From: Notamacropus eugenii
Taxonomy: Eukaryota > Chordata > Mammalia > Diprotodontia > Macropodidae
DNA: 64,000 nucleotides
NCBI RefSeq assembly: GCF_028372415.1
Contig: NC_092878.1
Location: forward strand, 3,437,501 to 3,501,500
Direction of reading: 5' to 3'
Shown piece by piece: positions 11,401 to 24,488 of this stretch. The notes under the pieces were generated by a model that worked only from the letters and a program-made list of their open reading frames with translations, ran no database searches and was not told the DNA's origin. Made by a program: the position numbers and the translations under genes. The first letter of the stretch is position 1, and every line of letters begins with the position of its first letter.

Positions 11401-12770
11401 TTTCTTTTGATTCCTCTCTATTATCCATTCTCTTAAACTTTCTTGTGACTATTCCCTCCCACAGTCTATCTTTCCTCTTAAACCCTTTCATCCTCTTCCT
11501 TAACCCCACCTCTTTCCCTACTCTTTTTAATGCATTAATTACCTCATCAAATTCTTTATGTGTTGTGTGTTGAGTGCATGTTCAAGTCTCCTGTCACCAG
11601 GTCAGACAAGAATGAAGTTTCTGTAATGCTCTCTCCTTTCAGCTCTTCCCCTATGTACCCCTTCTCATGTACCCTAATTAGGAGACATAAGCTTACCCCC
11701 TCTTCTTCCTCATTTCTCCCCATTTTTTCCTTTCCCCTAATAAGAACATCCAAACAGAGCAAACTACCTTCAGTTCCCCTGATTCTTACTTAATTCTCTC
11801 TACGCCCCTTGAAGATTTCAGGATTGTGAAAAGTAGACGTCCTTTCTTCCCCACTGGAGTGTTTGTACTTCATCATTTTTTCTATATTAATTTTGTCCTC
11901 TGGTTCTAGCACATCTGGATAGTTTTTATTTATAAATTCTTAAAAAATGCTTCATCTTTTTGAACGGTTCATGGCTTAGAAATCTCTTGATCTGTTTTCC
12001 AGGTGGGTGTTTTGGGAAGTATTTTAATTATTCCATTTTTTTCTAATATTTCTTTTTTTGTCTTATAGAGTTTCCATAGAGCCCATTATTTGGACTAGGT
12101 TTTCCGCCTTCCGTGCTAAACTACTTTCCTTGAATTCTTTCCTCTTTATTTCACTTATAATTCCATATGATCTCTTGCTTTATTTCTTCCAGATACTTTC
12201 ACAGTCCTGAGAGTCCAGCCATTTTTAAATCTGAGGACTGGCTTGTGGCTGTTCTCTTCTCCTCCTCTTGGTTTAACCTCTAGGGCATTCCTTTACCAGT
12301 AATACTTCATTACTGCTTCTGGTGTCTTCTTCAATTTACCCATATCCCCATCTCAGTGCCTCCTGTGGATTTTTCATATCAGGACCGGCTTCCATTCTTG
12401 CCCTCTTGGACAGGGTGGTCAGGCCTGTCTGGCCCTGGCCCTGACCCTGATGTCTTGGCTCGCTGATACTGGCTTCCACTCTATCTTTTGGTCTGGGGTC
12501 TCCCATATTTAGGAGCTGATGCACATTTCCAGAATATTCACCTGACCTCATGATGGCCTTCCTGTGGAGACCTCTTCTAGCACTGGGGGTTCCTCTTCTT
12601 TTTAAGTCATGGGCTGAAGCTTACTTATAGTGCTCCTCGGAGTTCTGGATTATTACTGAATCTGAGTACATGTAGAAGAATTAAGTCCCTCTATGACTTT
12701 TCATGGTGCCAGCTTCACCAGATGTCTTAGGCAATCTAATTTCAGACATATATGCAAAAATAATTCTTTT
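11400..12770 (-). mobile_element. probable old L1-type 5' region
   Basis: Pyrimidine-rich on the plus strand, so purine-rich on the minus strand, with TTCTTTCCTCTTTATTTC-like coiled-coil ORF1-type composition followed by a more GC-rich block (12340-12600). The general layout resembles the 35-36.7 kb block in this window. The assignment is by composition and partial resemblance only. Confidence 0.3.
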
Positions 12771-15320
12771 CCCTCAGTAGATTTTCCCTCTTGGTGAGTA
12801 TTCCCCTGATATTTCTAATTAACACACAAAACAGTCAGAGGTATCTCTGCAAAGTCTGTTAGAATAGAACAGATTTACCCTGTTAAGGTGGTTCCTCACC
12901 TTAGCAGTCATAATAACAGAAAATTGTAACTTTCAAAGTATGAGTTTTAATGTTAAAGAGGTTCAGAGTTGGTTTATTTGGCATATTTTCAACAACTTGC
13001 AACATATATATATATAAAGCCAAAGAAAATGATATATTACAAAAACTGATTGTTTCTTGTAAAAGTCACTTGGGCTCATCAAGAAATTGACATTTTGGCA
13101 GTTTTACATCCTTACCACGTATTCGAAAGCTATAAATTCAAGCACAACCTCAAATAATCTTTGTACTGCCAGGGGGCCCACAAGGGGTGTGGAAGAAGAG
13201 AAAGGAGAATAACTCTCCTCCCTTTCTAAAGAGCTGTATATTTTGCAATTAACTCAAGTTTAAGGGAATCTGAAATTTCTGCTTAGGATCCAGAATTTAA
13301 ATTTAGAGTACTGCTTCTGTCTTTGATCCCATAATAAAACAATTTTGTACAAATCTAGGCTAGAGCACAAAAGTACTAAGAAAACACAGAGATTTAGTTG
13401 AAGCATGTACTTCTAACAGTTTACACCTTTCCAAATACTTTCCCATAGTTCTAACTGTTCATACACTATCTCTTTCCTTTGACCATCACATTCCTATGAG
13501 ACATTTATGATGAAAACAGTATATGACAGGCTCCACAGAGAAAACTTCCCAATTGTTTCTGTGGCTTCCTACCACTCAAAATAATAGGCAAAATGGTTGT
13601 GACTGGGACTGTCTAACAAACGTGCCCCCGGCCTCACAGTTTTCATCTTTTTATTTCTTCCACGATACTCCTCTTCTGTTGGATCTTCTATGAAAAAGCT
13701 GCCATATCACAGTATGGAGATTTGGAACACGTAAATCACATGCAGGAAAGTAAAAACCTAGTCAAACTATTTACTTTACCCTGGAACTGGTTAACACAGA
13801 ATCAGGCTTTTACACCTATCTATCTCCAGGTCTTCTTCCTAGTTTATCACTATTGCTAAAAATAATGCAAGTTAAGCTTTCTTCTGTACCTCTTCCGGTC
13901 ACCTGGGCCACAGGTTCAGATTTCAATTCCAGACTGAAATTCCTCTCACAGCTAGCTACCTGCCATCCTAGGATATTGCCAACAGAATTTCCCTGAGTTC
14001 AATTTTCTCTTTCTTATCAACTGGTGCTGTACATCAAAATGTGAAGAAATGTGAAGCTTTTAGAAAAACCAGGGTAAGAAAGTATGAATAGGTTTGAAGA
14101 ACAGGAAATCCAATATAGGCTCCAAGAGCCCCTCCTGCTCCTCATAAAATCCTTTACCAAAACTCCAGTTCTTCAAGAATCCCCACTGCCAGCAGGGGTG
14201 ACCTTCTGCTTTAGCTTCCCTTCTCCTGACGCCATCTCCTGACGCCAAAGCTGCCCAGACTTCATCTGGGACCACTGGGAAAAAGAGCAACATGGCAGTC
14301 CACACCACTTGTACAAGCTGGAAGTCACCAGCTACAGTCCTTTGGATGAGACGGCAGACCCCCAGGTCTTACCATTTGCCCTGTCTTTGCATCCTAAGCT
14401 CCTCTAAACCAGGTGTCAAACTGGAGAATACCCCAAACCAGATTAAAATGTAGCAGGAAAACATGTAACAAAATAAATGCAAATATAATAAAATACAGAT
14501 AACATCACATTTTGAACCTCAGTCAACACACAGCCCACAGGGATCCTTACATGTGGGTCAGTAGCCTCCTTCTATCTGAGTCTGGCACCACTGCTCTAGA
14601 CCTTGCCATTTCCTTGGCTGCAAGTACCCAGTGGGTACTGCAGTGTGACCTGCTAATGCCCTCCCCTAAGAACCACTGGGCTGTGCCATCTATCCCATTG
14701 ACCCTTAAGACTGACTTCTGAGCTCTTTATCCATCCTTCACCTGAAGGATATCTCTCCCACTTAAAAATGTGAGTTCCTTGAGAACAAGTGTTGTCTTGT
14801 GTTTTCTAGTTATACCCCCAGAGCTTCCTAACAACATGCCTGACACATAGCAAGCACTCAGTATATGATTTCTTTCTGTTATTACTATTACCAAAATATA
14901 TCTTGATTTTTCTGGCCCAATTCAGATGAAAGTTATTCTCTCTGGGTTAAATAACTAAGGCTCCTTCCAATGTGAAAAATCCCACCACTGATTCCACATG
15001 CACTTTTTTTGCAGGGATGGAGGTGATTGTCACAATTAGTTAAAAAGGTATTATTATCAAATGAAAAAACTAAGGAAGACACAAGTTAAGTGAACAAATT
15101 ATGAAGATCACAGTGTACAACAGAGGCAAGAACAAAGACCAAAGCCGAACTCTCTTAAATTTTTAGTTAGCTATACTTTTCTCTGCATCTTACCCTTCAT
15201 TTTTCTCTCCCTTGGAGCCAACCCACTCAGTACTCTCCTTGGAGTTCAGTCACTTCAGTCGTCCCCGCCTCTTTGTGACTGCCATTTCCTTTTACAGTAG
15301 AAACTTACATAAAGAATACT
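12771..15320. other. DTWD1 intron 4, middle part
   Basis: Mostly unique-looking intron. An L2 3' end is clear at about 14720-14875 (GTGAGTTCCTTGAGAACAAG, GCCTGACACATAGCAAGCAC). No coding signal. Confidence 0.5.
14720..14875 (+). mobile_element. L2 3' end
   Basis: L2 tail signatures in order: AATGTGAGTTCCTTGAGAAC, GTTATACCCCCAGAGCTTCC, CTGACACATAGCAAGCACTC. Confidence 0.6.
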
Positions 15321-15324
15321 TACA

Positions 15325-15855
15325 TACCTGTAATGTTAATGAGAGTTAAAAATCTTCCCCATCCATTAACAGGCCTCACCTGGAGCCCACGAAGGGGAGT
15401 TTGATTAGGCGAGGATGGTTTTGTAGGAACGCCCACACCTTTTGTCAATTAATGAGGCACTAGGTCACAAGGATTGTGCCCTCCGCTCTGAAAAGTGTAT
15501 GTACTGTGAGGTGAGGCTTTTCTTTTGGGTCTTCTTTGGAAGAATGTTCATGTGCCAGGTGAGACTTTGGGTAGCCATGCCCCCCTCCCCCTTTGCAAAC
15601 CCAGATGTTGGTGTTTGTCTCTCTGGTAACTATGTATGTATGTCATGGCCAGACAGCTGGAGCTGTCTGTTGATCTTTGCTGCATGTACTGCTTATGGTC
15701 AGACAGTTAGCAGCCCTGTCTATCGGTCTTTATTTCTCTCCTTGTATTTTCTCCGTTGGTGAATGTAGTTGCTTTCCTTTTAGAAAAGCAGACCTAAGAA
15801 CCTGTACAGCAGGCCATCCTGGGTATGCTGGGTGCTTGCTGCTACAATAACTGAC
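15325..15855 (+). mobile_element. possible solitary LTR-like repeat
   Basis: A block with internally consistent, moderately GC-rich composition that differs from its flanks, beginning near TGTAATGTTAATGAG and ending near CTGCTACAATAA. Features such as GGTTTTGTAGGAACGCCC, GGGTTGTGCCC-like text and a TTGGTGAATGTAGTTGC segment suggest an endogenous LTR. No target-site duplication could be established, so the call is weak. Confidence 0.35.
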
Positions 15856-15859
15856 AACA

Positions 15860-16025
15860 GAAACTTGCCATTTTACAAATGAGGAAACTGAGACAAACAA
15901 GGTTAAGTGACTTGCCCAGGGTCACATAGCTAGTGAGTGTCTGAGGACAAAGTTGAACTCAGAAAGGTGAGTCTTCCTGATTCTAGGTCTGGCACTCTAC
16001 CCACTGTGCCACCTAGGTGCCTTCT
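15860..16025 (-). mobile_element. MIR-type SINE
   Basis: AAATGAGGAAACTGAGACAA, GTTAAGTGACTTGCCCAGGG, TCACATAGCTAGTGAGTGTC, ending CCCACTGTGCCACCTAGGTG: a well-preserved marsupial CORE-SINE in reverse. Confidence 0.85.
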
Positions 16026-16761
16026 ATTCTCTTTACCCTACTGTAAGTTGTTCTGGCTAAAAAGTTCCAACATTTTTTTTTCCCTCTTAATTTCATTATT
16101 TTTCCAGAAAATCTACTGAATAAATTTATTTTGATCAATTTGAGGAAAACAGAACTTTGTTTTTGTTAGTAAAAAAAAAAGGAATCAACTAACAATAAAC
16201 CCAATATGATGGATACAACCAGACAGACCATTTTGGCTATGTGTACAGCAGAAGCAGTCAAAGCTTATGGTCCTGTTAATGCTAAGGCCCTGCAGATAAT
16301 GAATCTTATGGATCTTTAATGAATGAGGAGTAATAAATCAAACTAACCATGACTTTTTACTATTCTGCTAGGGACAAAAAAGTATATATATCCTTCAAAA
16401 GATGATGACAAAATAGCCTGGAAAATAAATTTTATTTTAGGTAACATATTATAGAACTTCATGTCATAAGAAAAAGCTTAAATATATGCATAAGAATTCT
16501 GCAGGAACAAGCAATTGTTCTAGCATGATACAACCTTATTTATCTAATCTCAGCCTGTCCGTATCTTCAGTTGGCCTAGTTTGCTTTGCAGACTGCACTG
16601 AAATGTATCAAACGCAAACACATGAGAAAGGATTCTTCTTACTCTACTGAGATTTTTATATTTCTGCAGTGTGGCCAAGTACAAAAAGCTGTATTCAAAT
16701 CAAATTATATCAAATAAATTAGGTAAGTGACACATTTTTATATGTTTTGGAGTCTCTTTAC
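16026..16761. other. DTWD1 intron 4, right end
   Basis: No repeat named. The plus strand has a short open stretch from ATGATGGATACAACC at 16207 to a TAA near 16320 (about 37 codons), unrecognised and without support. Confidence 0.35.
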
Positions 16762-17029
16762 CTTGAAGTCGTTCATCACCAATTATTTTGTGGGTCTGGT
16801 TCCAGGTACTATCTATAAATACAACCTTCTTCAGCAAGGTGTCATCCGTCCTGCTGCTGCCCTCAGCATCTCCATTCTCTTCTACTTCCATTTTTTGGCG
16901 CTTATTGGGTAGTTTGCCAGAGCTGTCATTTTTGCTATCACACAAAGCATTACTTGGAATGTGTTTATGCAAATGAAGAGAAATATCTTCTACCGAGACA
17001 GAATTAGGACCAGGAAAAACAAGTGCAAT
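16762..17029 (-). CDS. DTWD1: DTWD1 exon 4 (DxTW motif exon)
   Basis: Internal exon of 268 nt, phase 0 in and phase 1 out, encoding residues 133-221 plus the first base of codon 222. The acceptor is TTCTAG|ATT and the donor CAAG|GTAAAG. It starts with the conserved ALVFPGP strand, then a low-conservation linker rich in K, E and S (about 160-195). It ends with the diagnostic D-x-T-W segment, D205, T207, W208, in FIDSTWNQT, followed by DERLQG. The DTW residues are the signature of the TDD (Tsr3/DTW) superfamily and belong to the SAM/catalytic pocket. The linker differs clearly from human, the catalytic blocks do not. Confidence 0.95.
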
Positions 17030-17947
17030 CTAGAAGGAAGAAAATTCAGATTAGTCATGCCCTACATGGGTCCTTAAAAATTAATGTTGCCACAGACTGA
17101 TACAGTCAAATTTCATTTAGTCAAACTGATTTCAAACTGTTTCAAGGGAAAAAAACCTGGTCAATTAGTCAATAACAATGAGTTAGTATCTATTATTTAT
17201 ATAACTCCTTCAGTACATTTAACACTTGGATTTCAAAAAGATTTTATTTTCAATTTAATAAGAAGACCAACGCGTTAGAGGGAATTTTTCTATACAATGA
17301 CACACTGATATCAGCCAGAAATGCCACCTGACAGCTTAAGTACAACAAAGGCAGATACAACAACTATACAACATGGCAATATGGAGTCACTTCAGTACCT
17401 TATTAGAGCACAGAATGTAATTAATCATGTTCATAATTATGATGCCAAGGCTTCGATTCAATCAGCAAGCATTTCTAACAGACCAAGTGTATAAGTACAC
17501 ATGTAAATGCAATGATATATTCTCTCTCTGTACATATATATGTGTGTGTGAGCATATATATGTACTTATGTGTATACATATACATCTACATATGTGAAAT
17601 ATGAAGAGAAATGAAAGCCCTTTTATTCAAGGTGCATACAATTCAGCATTATAATATTATGCCATAATATTATATAATAATATTACAAAACTTAATTGGT
17701 GTACCAGTTCAGAAAATAGGAAAATACACGATACATATTAGGAATATTTCCATTTTGAATAGTTTTTTCAACCATTTAAAAACTCTAAAAAAGCAAAGTT
17801 TTTAAAACATTCTGCTTAAAGGAATAAGCAAGAGTTATTTGGAATTCCTTTCCTTCATCAATTCTCAGATAAATAAGCTGTTCTTGTATGACGTTTTGAA
17901 AAGTCTCCTTTAAGCACCATGTGAGACACTGAGGAAAGGTAACCTAC
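17030..17947. other. DTWD1 intron 3
   Basis: Short intron (918 nt). A simple-sequence stretch of TATATGTGTGTG type lies at about 17530-17600 and an ATAATATTAT-rich patch at 17650-17685. Confidence 0.8.
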
Positions 17948-18091
17948 TTCATGCTTTCTTCCTTCATACTCTGGAATGCAGGGATATGTGTACAGATTCA
18001 CATCTTCAGGTGCTAAGAGCTTAGCGTGTGCTGCAGTACTTTTGCCATCTGTTTCATGGGGATGCTTAATGATATCAACCTTCAATGGAAG
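17948..18091 (-). CDS. DTWD1: DTWD1 exon 3
   Basis: Internal exon of 144 nt, exactly 48 codons, phase 0 at both ends. It encodes residues 85-132. The acceptor is TTCCAG|CTT and the donor GAA|GTAGGT. The exon carries the family's conserved K-H-P-x-E segment (H94, P95, E97) followed by K101-S102-T103, and the [11 protein letters not shown] region. The reading runs on without interruption into exon 4, where an isoleucine replaces the valine that I recall in the human protein. Confidence 0.95.
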
Positions 18092-19023
18092 CTGGAACAA
18101 ATGGAAAAGACAAGAGTAAAAAGCTAATTTTCACGTTAAAAATATATGCCTGTTTTCCTAGAAAAGACTATGAGTTTTTAAGCCAAACTATCAAGTTCAT
18201 AATAAATTCCTAGACATGCTTTTAATTAACTAAAAAAGAATCTGAAAGTCAGTCTTGTAAGCATGTCTTAAAAACCAGTCTGCTTTTTAGCTCGGAATAT
18301 TAAGAATGGCTATGTCATAAAACAAACACATGCATTCCCTTAGTGATTCTGTCAGTGTGCAATGGAACAATTTTCAACTCATTTAAAATTCAGTTCTGAG
18401 AGGAAAGACTCCAGTGACATTTTCATTAAAATTACCCAGCTATTTAGAGTCCAAATTACTAGCAGTAGTGTTTGTGCTGAGAACATTTTTTTATAACTTT
18501 TAAAAATTTTGAGTGGGTTTCATGCTATTTAAAAATAGAAACAGTAATATGTTAAGTTCAAATAATTTTGTCTTTCACAACTATTAAAAAAATCTTTTGG
18601 ATGTTGGCTATTTCAATTTAAAATGCTGTCCTTAATCCATTCCTGAAAAAGATTTCCAAAATTTAGCTTCTTGTTGCTACCTGATATACCTTTCCAGAAG
18701 CGATATTGCTTAGTGATGGACATTTATTCTTGATAAGTTCAAGATGTTTTGCTTAATTTCATTATAAGGAATAGCTCTATCATAGTTTATAACAAAGGAT
18801 ATTAGAAGGCACATACATTTCTTAATCCTGTGTAACTTTCCCTGCAGCACCATCTAGAACCAAAGTTCTTAACTTAGAATCTGTGACCTTTTGTCCTTTA
18901 ATTTTTTTTTGCTTAACTATCCATCCATTTTACATTTGCCCCCACAAAAATAATCTTTACTATAAAAAAGGTTGTGAATCCATCACTATGTAAGTTCCCC
19001 TTACCAGATTAAATACTTAGAGA
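18092..19023. other. DTWD1 intron 2, left part
   Basis: AT-rich intron. Nothing recognised. Confidence 0.4.
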
Positions 19024-19029
19024 CAGTGT

Positions 19030-19390
19030 TGTAACAAAATTATATTTTAAATAATACTTTATATTTCCCTCAATTACATGTAAAGATAATTTCTAACATT
19101 CACTGCGGTAAAAATCTGAGTTCCAAATTTTCTCCTCCCTCCCTCCCTGAGAGGACAAACAATTTTAAACAGGTTATAAATGTGCAATCATATAAAACAT
19201 GTTTCTACATTAGTCACGTTGTGAAAGAAGTCAAAGATGCAAAGGGAAAAAAAAACACAAAAGAATGAAAAATAGTACACTTTGATCCACATTCAGACTC
19301 CACAAGTTCTTTCTTTGGAGGTGGATACCATTTTTCATCATGAGTCCTTCAGAACTGTAATAAGTCACTGTATTGCTCAGAACAGCTGAG
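19030..19390 (-). mobile_element. L1 3' UTR end
   Basis: Reverse complement of a marsupial L1 3' end: plus strand CAATTACATGTAAAG, CCAAATTTTCTCCTCCCTCC, TTAGTCACGTTGTGAAAGAA, CATTCAGACTCCACAAG, TTTTTCATCATGAGTCCTTC. Four further copies of this end occur in the window. Confidence 0.8.
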
Positions 19391-19403
19391 ATTCACAGCT
19401 GCC

Positions 19404-19425
19404 TTTAGGGTTAGGGTTACGGTTA
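19404..19425 (+). repeat. short telomere-like repeat
   Basis: Two perfect and two imperfect TTAGGG-like units (TTTAGGGTTAGGGTTACGG). Too short to be more than a curiosity. Confidence 0.5.
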
Positions 19426-21225
19426 CAATATAACTGGTTACCTTTGTAATCCTTTGTATTTTATTTTATGCATTTAAAAACATTATTCTGAGAAGTGGTC
19501 CCTAGGTTTTACCAGTGTGCCAAAGGGGTCCATGACATAGAAAAGGTGAAGAACCCTTGATCTAGAACCACATATACATATTCTTTCATGTAAAGCCTCA
19601 GAATTGACCTGTATCTTGCCCTGAACTGTTACCATGGTCGTTAATGGCCACCTGGAGATATTTCTTGCATCTGTAAGAAGCAGATGATGGGGGCCTGTTT
19701 CTCTTACTCTAAAAAAAAATCCTTTTTAGTAAATATACTCTGCTATCTTTGTAAAGTATTTCACTAATCCTGGTGGCTGGTCAGACCTAGACTACACATT
19801 TTTCCCCCTTTATGGACTTTTTCCTCTACTGCAAACCTTCTCTATTTGGAGTTCCATGTTTCAAGTACTGGCTGTGTCAACCTGCACTTCTACCTCCTCA
19901 GGAGGTTCTCTGTACAATACACTGCTAACCTTTGGATTTCTCTAAATCACTGAGCAATTTTAACTTGCCCCATAAGATATTATGTGGCATAAATGATTAA
20001 ATCCTGGACTCACAACCTTGAAGTCCTAGGTTTAAGTCCTGCCCATGGCACTTTCCATGACCCTGGGAAAGGCATTTAAATGCTTAGTGCTCTAGACAAC
20101 TTTATGAAATTCTAAGTTGCAGAGAAAGTACTACCTACTACCTGTAGGTGGAGTTCCCTAAACTAATAAAATTGTTAAGTCCAACTCTGTCCAGCAATAT
20201 TTTATTAGAAATGGGGAGTGTCAGCCTTCAAGTCACTTAGGACATTACTCACTGGTAAGCTGGTTTACTTTACTATTTTGTTGCAGAATGAAGGAAAGGG
20301 GACAGGATGGAGAATGGGCCTGCATGTGGGTGCCCACATGTGATTTATATGTATACGTATATATGCACATACATCCCACACACACTGTGCCAACCCCAAG
20401 TCTCATTTAGGTTAACAAGTTTCTCTAGTCCCAATTATTCACAACTTGGTATCAATCACTTTATACAGATTGACAAGTAACTAAAAGGAATCATAGTTAG
20501 AGTTTATTGTTGGAAAGGAGGATTTACATGGACAAGTTACACATTCATGTAATTTTCACACAGGAAAAGAGAACTAGCCAAGGGAGAAATGAAGAGCTGT
20601 GAATGAGAAAACCAGCCTGATTCTGAGCAGAAAAGGAAGAAGGGGCACACACTGGCACGGGTCAAGCTGGTCTTCTGATGCTGTGCCCTTCATCTCCCTA
20701 CAATTCCTTCCTCTCCACCTTTACGTATATGCCTGAGTACCCACTAGAAGTGGTAGGGAGATGGATAATGCACCAAAAAGCAGAAGCTTTTCTGTACAAA
20801 TGAAGCAAGTTCTATCCACCATTATGCAGTAAGCTGCAATTTGGAATTCTGTAACCTTAATAGTGGGGAAGACATTGGAGATAAATCTCCCACCCCATCA
20901 GCTCAGAGTAATTCTCCTTCCAGGTCTCTGCATTAATAGCCTCTGGTAATTACACTGTGCCCACTATACTGACTTAGGATCCCTCTGCTCCCAGACTTAG
21001 CTTGGCCCCACGGTCCCTGTCTTCAGGGTATCGCCCCTCTCTGGGTGTCCTGTGGTTGGTCACGTTGAAAGAGAGAGAAGGAAATGACAAAGTTAAGTCT
21101 GGCAAATAGGGAAAATAAAGAAGAAGAGGTATCGGGATAATTCATTGTGTCCCACAGCTAGGACAACAATCCTGCCAACCACATGTTGCTGAATGGGAGA
21201 AATCCTGACCTGCTGACAAAGTCCA
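19426..21225. other. DTWD1 intron 2, central part
   Basis: A tRNA-headed SINE in plus orientation is visible at about 19990-20180 (CCTGGACTCACAACCTTGAA, CATGACCCTGGGAAAGGCA). A CACA/TATA-rich patch is at 20340-20385. The remainder, including a GC-richer block at 20630-21070, is unassigned. Confidence 0.45.
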
Positions 21226-21229
21226 CTAC

Positions 21230-21570
21230 AATCCAGTCCATGCTTCCTACTTGCCGTTCCTCACACATAGTAGTTCATCTCCCATCTCTGCACTTTTGCA
21301 CTGGGTGTGCCTAGTGACTGGAATGACTGTCTCCTCACCTGACTTTTAGAATCCCTGGATTCCTTCAAGACTTATTTTAAATGTCCCCTTTTGTAGGAAG
21401 GCTTTCCTGGTCCCCCTAACTAATAGTGCCCTCCCCTCAAATATAAGTATCCATTTACTCTGTTTTATGTGCCTATTTATATAAAAGGTATAGGCTGCTT
21501 TTATATTTTCTTTGTATCCTTAGCCCCAGTGTCTGGCATACAGTAAGAGCTTAATAAATACCTAACAGAC
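21230..21570 (+). mobile_element. L2 3' end
   Basis: Long L2 tail: CACTTTTGCACTGGGTGTGC, GGAATGACTGTCTCCTC, AAGGCTTTCCTGGTCCCCC, then CAGTGTCTGGCATACAGTAA and TTAATAAATACC. Confidence 0.8.
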
Positions 21571-22019
21571 CAGAAAATCAGTCCTGAAGGCAGCTCTAAA
21601 TGAGACGTTAGAAAAAAACTTTGAGCATAATAACCGCCTGGCAGACAACACTCCCTGAATGTTTAAGCATTTCATCATTCTGCAGTCATACTGGATATGC
21701 AGCCTTTAGGAACGGCTAGTTACAAAAGGCAGAGGGAAGCACACAACCCATCACTGCAGTCTGCTCTCTCCAGGCAGCACATAAAGCTTTTGGCAGAAAG
21801 AAATCTCTAAGACCAAATTCAATCTACCTCAGGACTGTTCTGCTACTCAAGTCAAATAATTCAAAGTCAAAACTTTGTAGAATAAGGACGTGTTAAGGAA
21901 TGAAAGTACAGTCAGTATAGGAGCTCTCATTTTAATGAGAAAACCCTTCATAACATTAAGGGGCAGGTGAAGCTGCCAGCTGTGGGAGCAAACCGGTCTT
22001 CAGCTCTCAAATAACAACA

Positions 22020-22260
22020 CTGCAGCTAGCATTCACAAGCACTTCACATGGGTTATTTCATTTGGTATTCACAAGAAGCCTGGGAGGTAAATGTTAGCAT
22101 TATCATCCCCATTCTACAGAGGAGAAAACTGAAGCTGAGAGAGGTGAAGCCCTGACTTCCTCAGGATCCCACAGTTAATCACTGGCTGAGGCGAGACTTG
22201 ACCAAGTAAGTCTTCCTGACTCTAAGTTCATGCCATACTCATTATACCACCTAGGAAGGA
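22020..22260 (-). mobile_element. MIR/THER1-type SINE, near full length
   Basis: Begins with GCATTCACAAGCACTTCACA, then TATCATCCCCATTCTACAGA, GAAAACTGAAGCTGAGAGAG and ends TCATTATACCACCTAGGAAG. About 240 bp, minus orientation. Confidence 0.85.
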
Positions 22261-24488
22261 CAATAACTTGAATACTAACACTTATACTTGCTCCAGAGAA
22301 ATTTTTTTAGAATGGAGATTCTTTGATTAATTTTTCACACAGCCTTCAAATAATCTCCCCAAACAGCCTTACAAATATCTGTAAAAATCTAGCCAAGGAA
22401 AGATTTCTGAATGCCGTAAGTACTTCACCTTCCAATGTGTTACGGTAAAAATGAAGTAGAAATTGCAAAAATGAACACCGTAGTGGGGCAGACTTCAGAT
22501 TGATGTAAAAGAAAATTTTCCTAACAATTACAACTCTAAATACTGAATGGGTCATCTCACTTGAAAACTTCAAGCAAAGGCTGGACTAGCATTTGTCTAG
22601 TATGTTGGAGAAAAAATCTGACTTCAAGTATGAGTTGAATTAAATAGCCTCTGAGGTCCCTTCCAGCTCTGGGATCCTATGATAAAAACCTTGTAATCTT
22701 GATTCTAAATGATATTAAATGATTTTATATAATATGATGCATCATATACTATATATACTTTAGAGATCATTATATTATAAAAGCATATTATTTATACGAG
22801 TAAATAGCTGGATACATAAAATATGCTTCTATGGTCACTTAAATAATGTACCAAGTCCTTGATCAGGAACACAACTTTCTCCATTCTAACTGTTTCTACA
22901 GGAAAACCAGATTTGATTTGTATCATTTCAGTTTAAATGAATTTTCCAAGAATATAGCCTGCTGTGTGGTGATCTCTGTAATGTGATTCCATTCGCATCT
23001 GATGAAACTGGAATGATACTGTGAACTACAGCTTAGAGTCAATATAGCCATGCCTTTCTTTTAGCAGTTCTGTCTTTCACCTTTATTGACTTCATTTATT
23101 TTCAGCATTTCTTTGAGAGAAGGAAGGTATGTATGAAAAGGAAATGCCTTCTCTGGCTTCTGAGATTTCTAGGGGGGAAATACTGAGTTTAAATAAGATT
23201 CCATACTTCCTGAATTCAGGTCAGTAGATTTTCCACAAGACCAATGGTTTTTAGAGTAAGATTAATGGATCTGAGCTGGAAAGTATCTTAAAGACTAGCT
23301 ATTTCATAGATAAAACTGAGGCCCTGAAAGGTTGAGAGACTTGCCAAAGGTCACACAGGAAGTAAGGAGCCCAATTAGGATTCAAGGCCAGATATTTTTG
23401 CTCCAAATCCAACGTGTGTGTGCAGTTGTTCTTTCCCCTCTCCCATTCTATGTTTACTGTCCGCACAGCACTAGTGGTTCATGGAGGACTTTGAGCCTGG
23501 TCCCAAAAAAAAAAATCACAGAAAATTGTGTAGGGAATCTGTTTAAGGTCCATTTCCTCAGAAAAATGTAAAACATTAAAAAGAATTAAAATTTAAAACT
23601 TTTAAAATATACCCAAAAAATAAGATTCCTGCCAATGAAAACTTTAAGTACTACAGTTGCATTACATACTTGCATCTCTCAAAGCTTTTGAGGGCAGGAA
23701 CTGACTTCTATATTTATTTTATTTCATGTCCTTAACAAAGTTGTAGGTAGCATAGGTGATGCTGGCACATGAGAGATATTCGATAATTATCCATTTATTA
23801 ATTAACCAGGCCTCATAGACAATCCATCAAAATGATCCAGAAAACAAAAAGTTTGAAAACTACTGAATAAAACAATATTTATATCCATTTTAATTGGTTC
23901 CAAAGAGTCATGAATACTACACAACATACGAAGTCATTTTCTGCTTCATTTTTGTTCCTATCACCATTATGTACCCTTCAATGAAAATCGGCCTGAAATC
24001 CATCTTGGGTCTGTTGGGACAACGGCTGTTCTCTAGGTGAGATATGAAATCTTTCGGTGGTGTTCTAGCATATATTTCAGGCAGTATACCTAATGCTTTG
24101 TTTTGAATGACATATATATATAAATGTGTACATGCCATGTTTTTATTATAGGCAATAATTAAAGCATTTAACAAAAAATCTCATTTCTGTCAAATCAGGT
24201 TTGTCACGAATGTTTTATCTGCTAACTATTTTAGTATGTTTAGCTCACCGAGGTACTTTGTGTTTATAGGAAGAAGACACAGCAAGACAACTTGAAGAAT
24301 TACGCATTTAAGACCAAACTCTCTGAGGCATATCATCCCAGGACTGGAATATTATTATGAATTTGCTACCAAAAATGAAGTTCACTTAATGGAACTATTT
24401 AACAAGACTGTCAGCCACTCTATAACAGAAATATACAGAAAGCTTTCTAAACCATTTTCCCACTCCCAAGCATTTCCTTTTCACAAAC
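22261..24488. other. DTWD1 intron 2, right part
   Basis: Mostly unassigned AT-rich intron. A MIR in reverse is visible at about 23290-23410 (ATAAAACTGAGGCCCTGAAA, CTTGCCAAAGGTCACACAGG). The minus-strand open frame 24174-23917 is unrecognised. Confidence 0.5.

Noticed and set aside
16207..16320. Short plus-strand open frame starting MMDTTRQTILAM.
   Set aside because: Reads like a protein but I recognise no family and found no splice or promoter context; kept only as a remark in the intron entry.
23917..24174. Minus-strand open frame of 85 codons in DTWD1 intron 2.
   Set aside because: No recognised family, no phase-compatible splice sites identified, and DTWD1 joins in frame without it.
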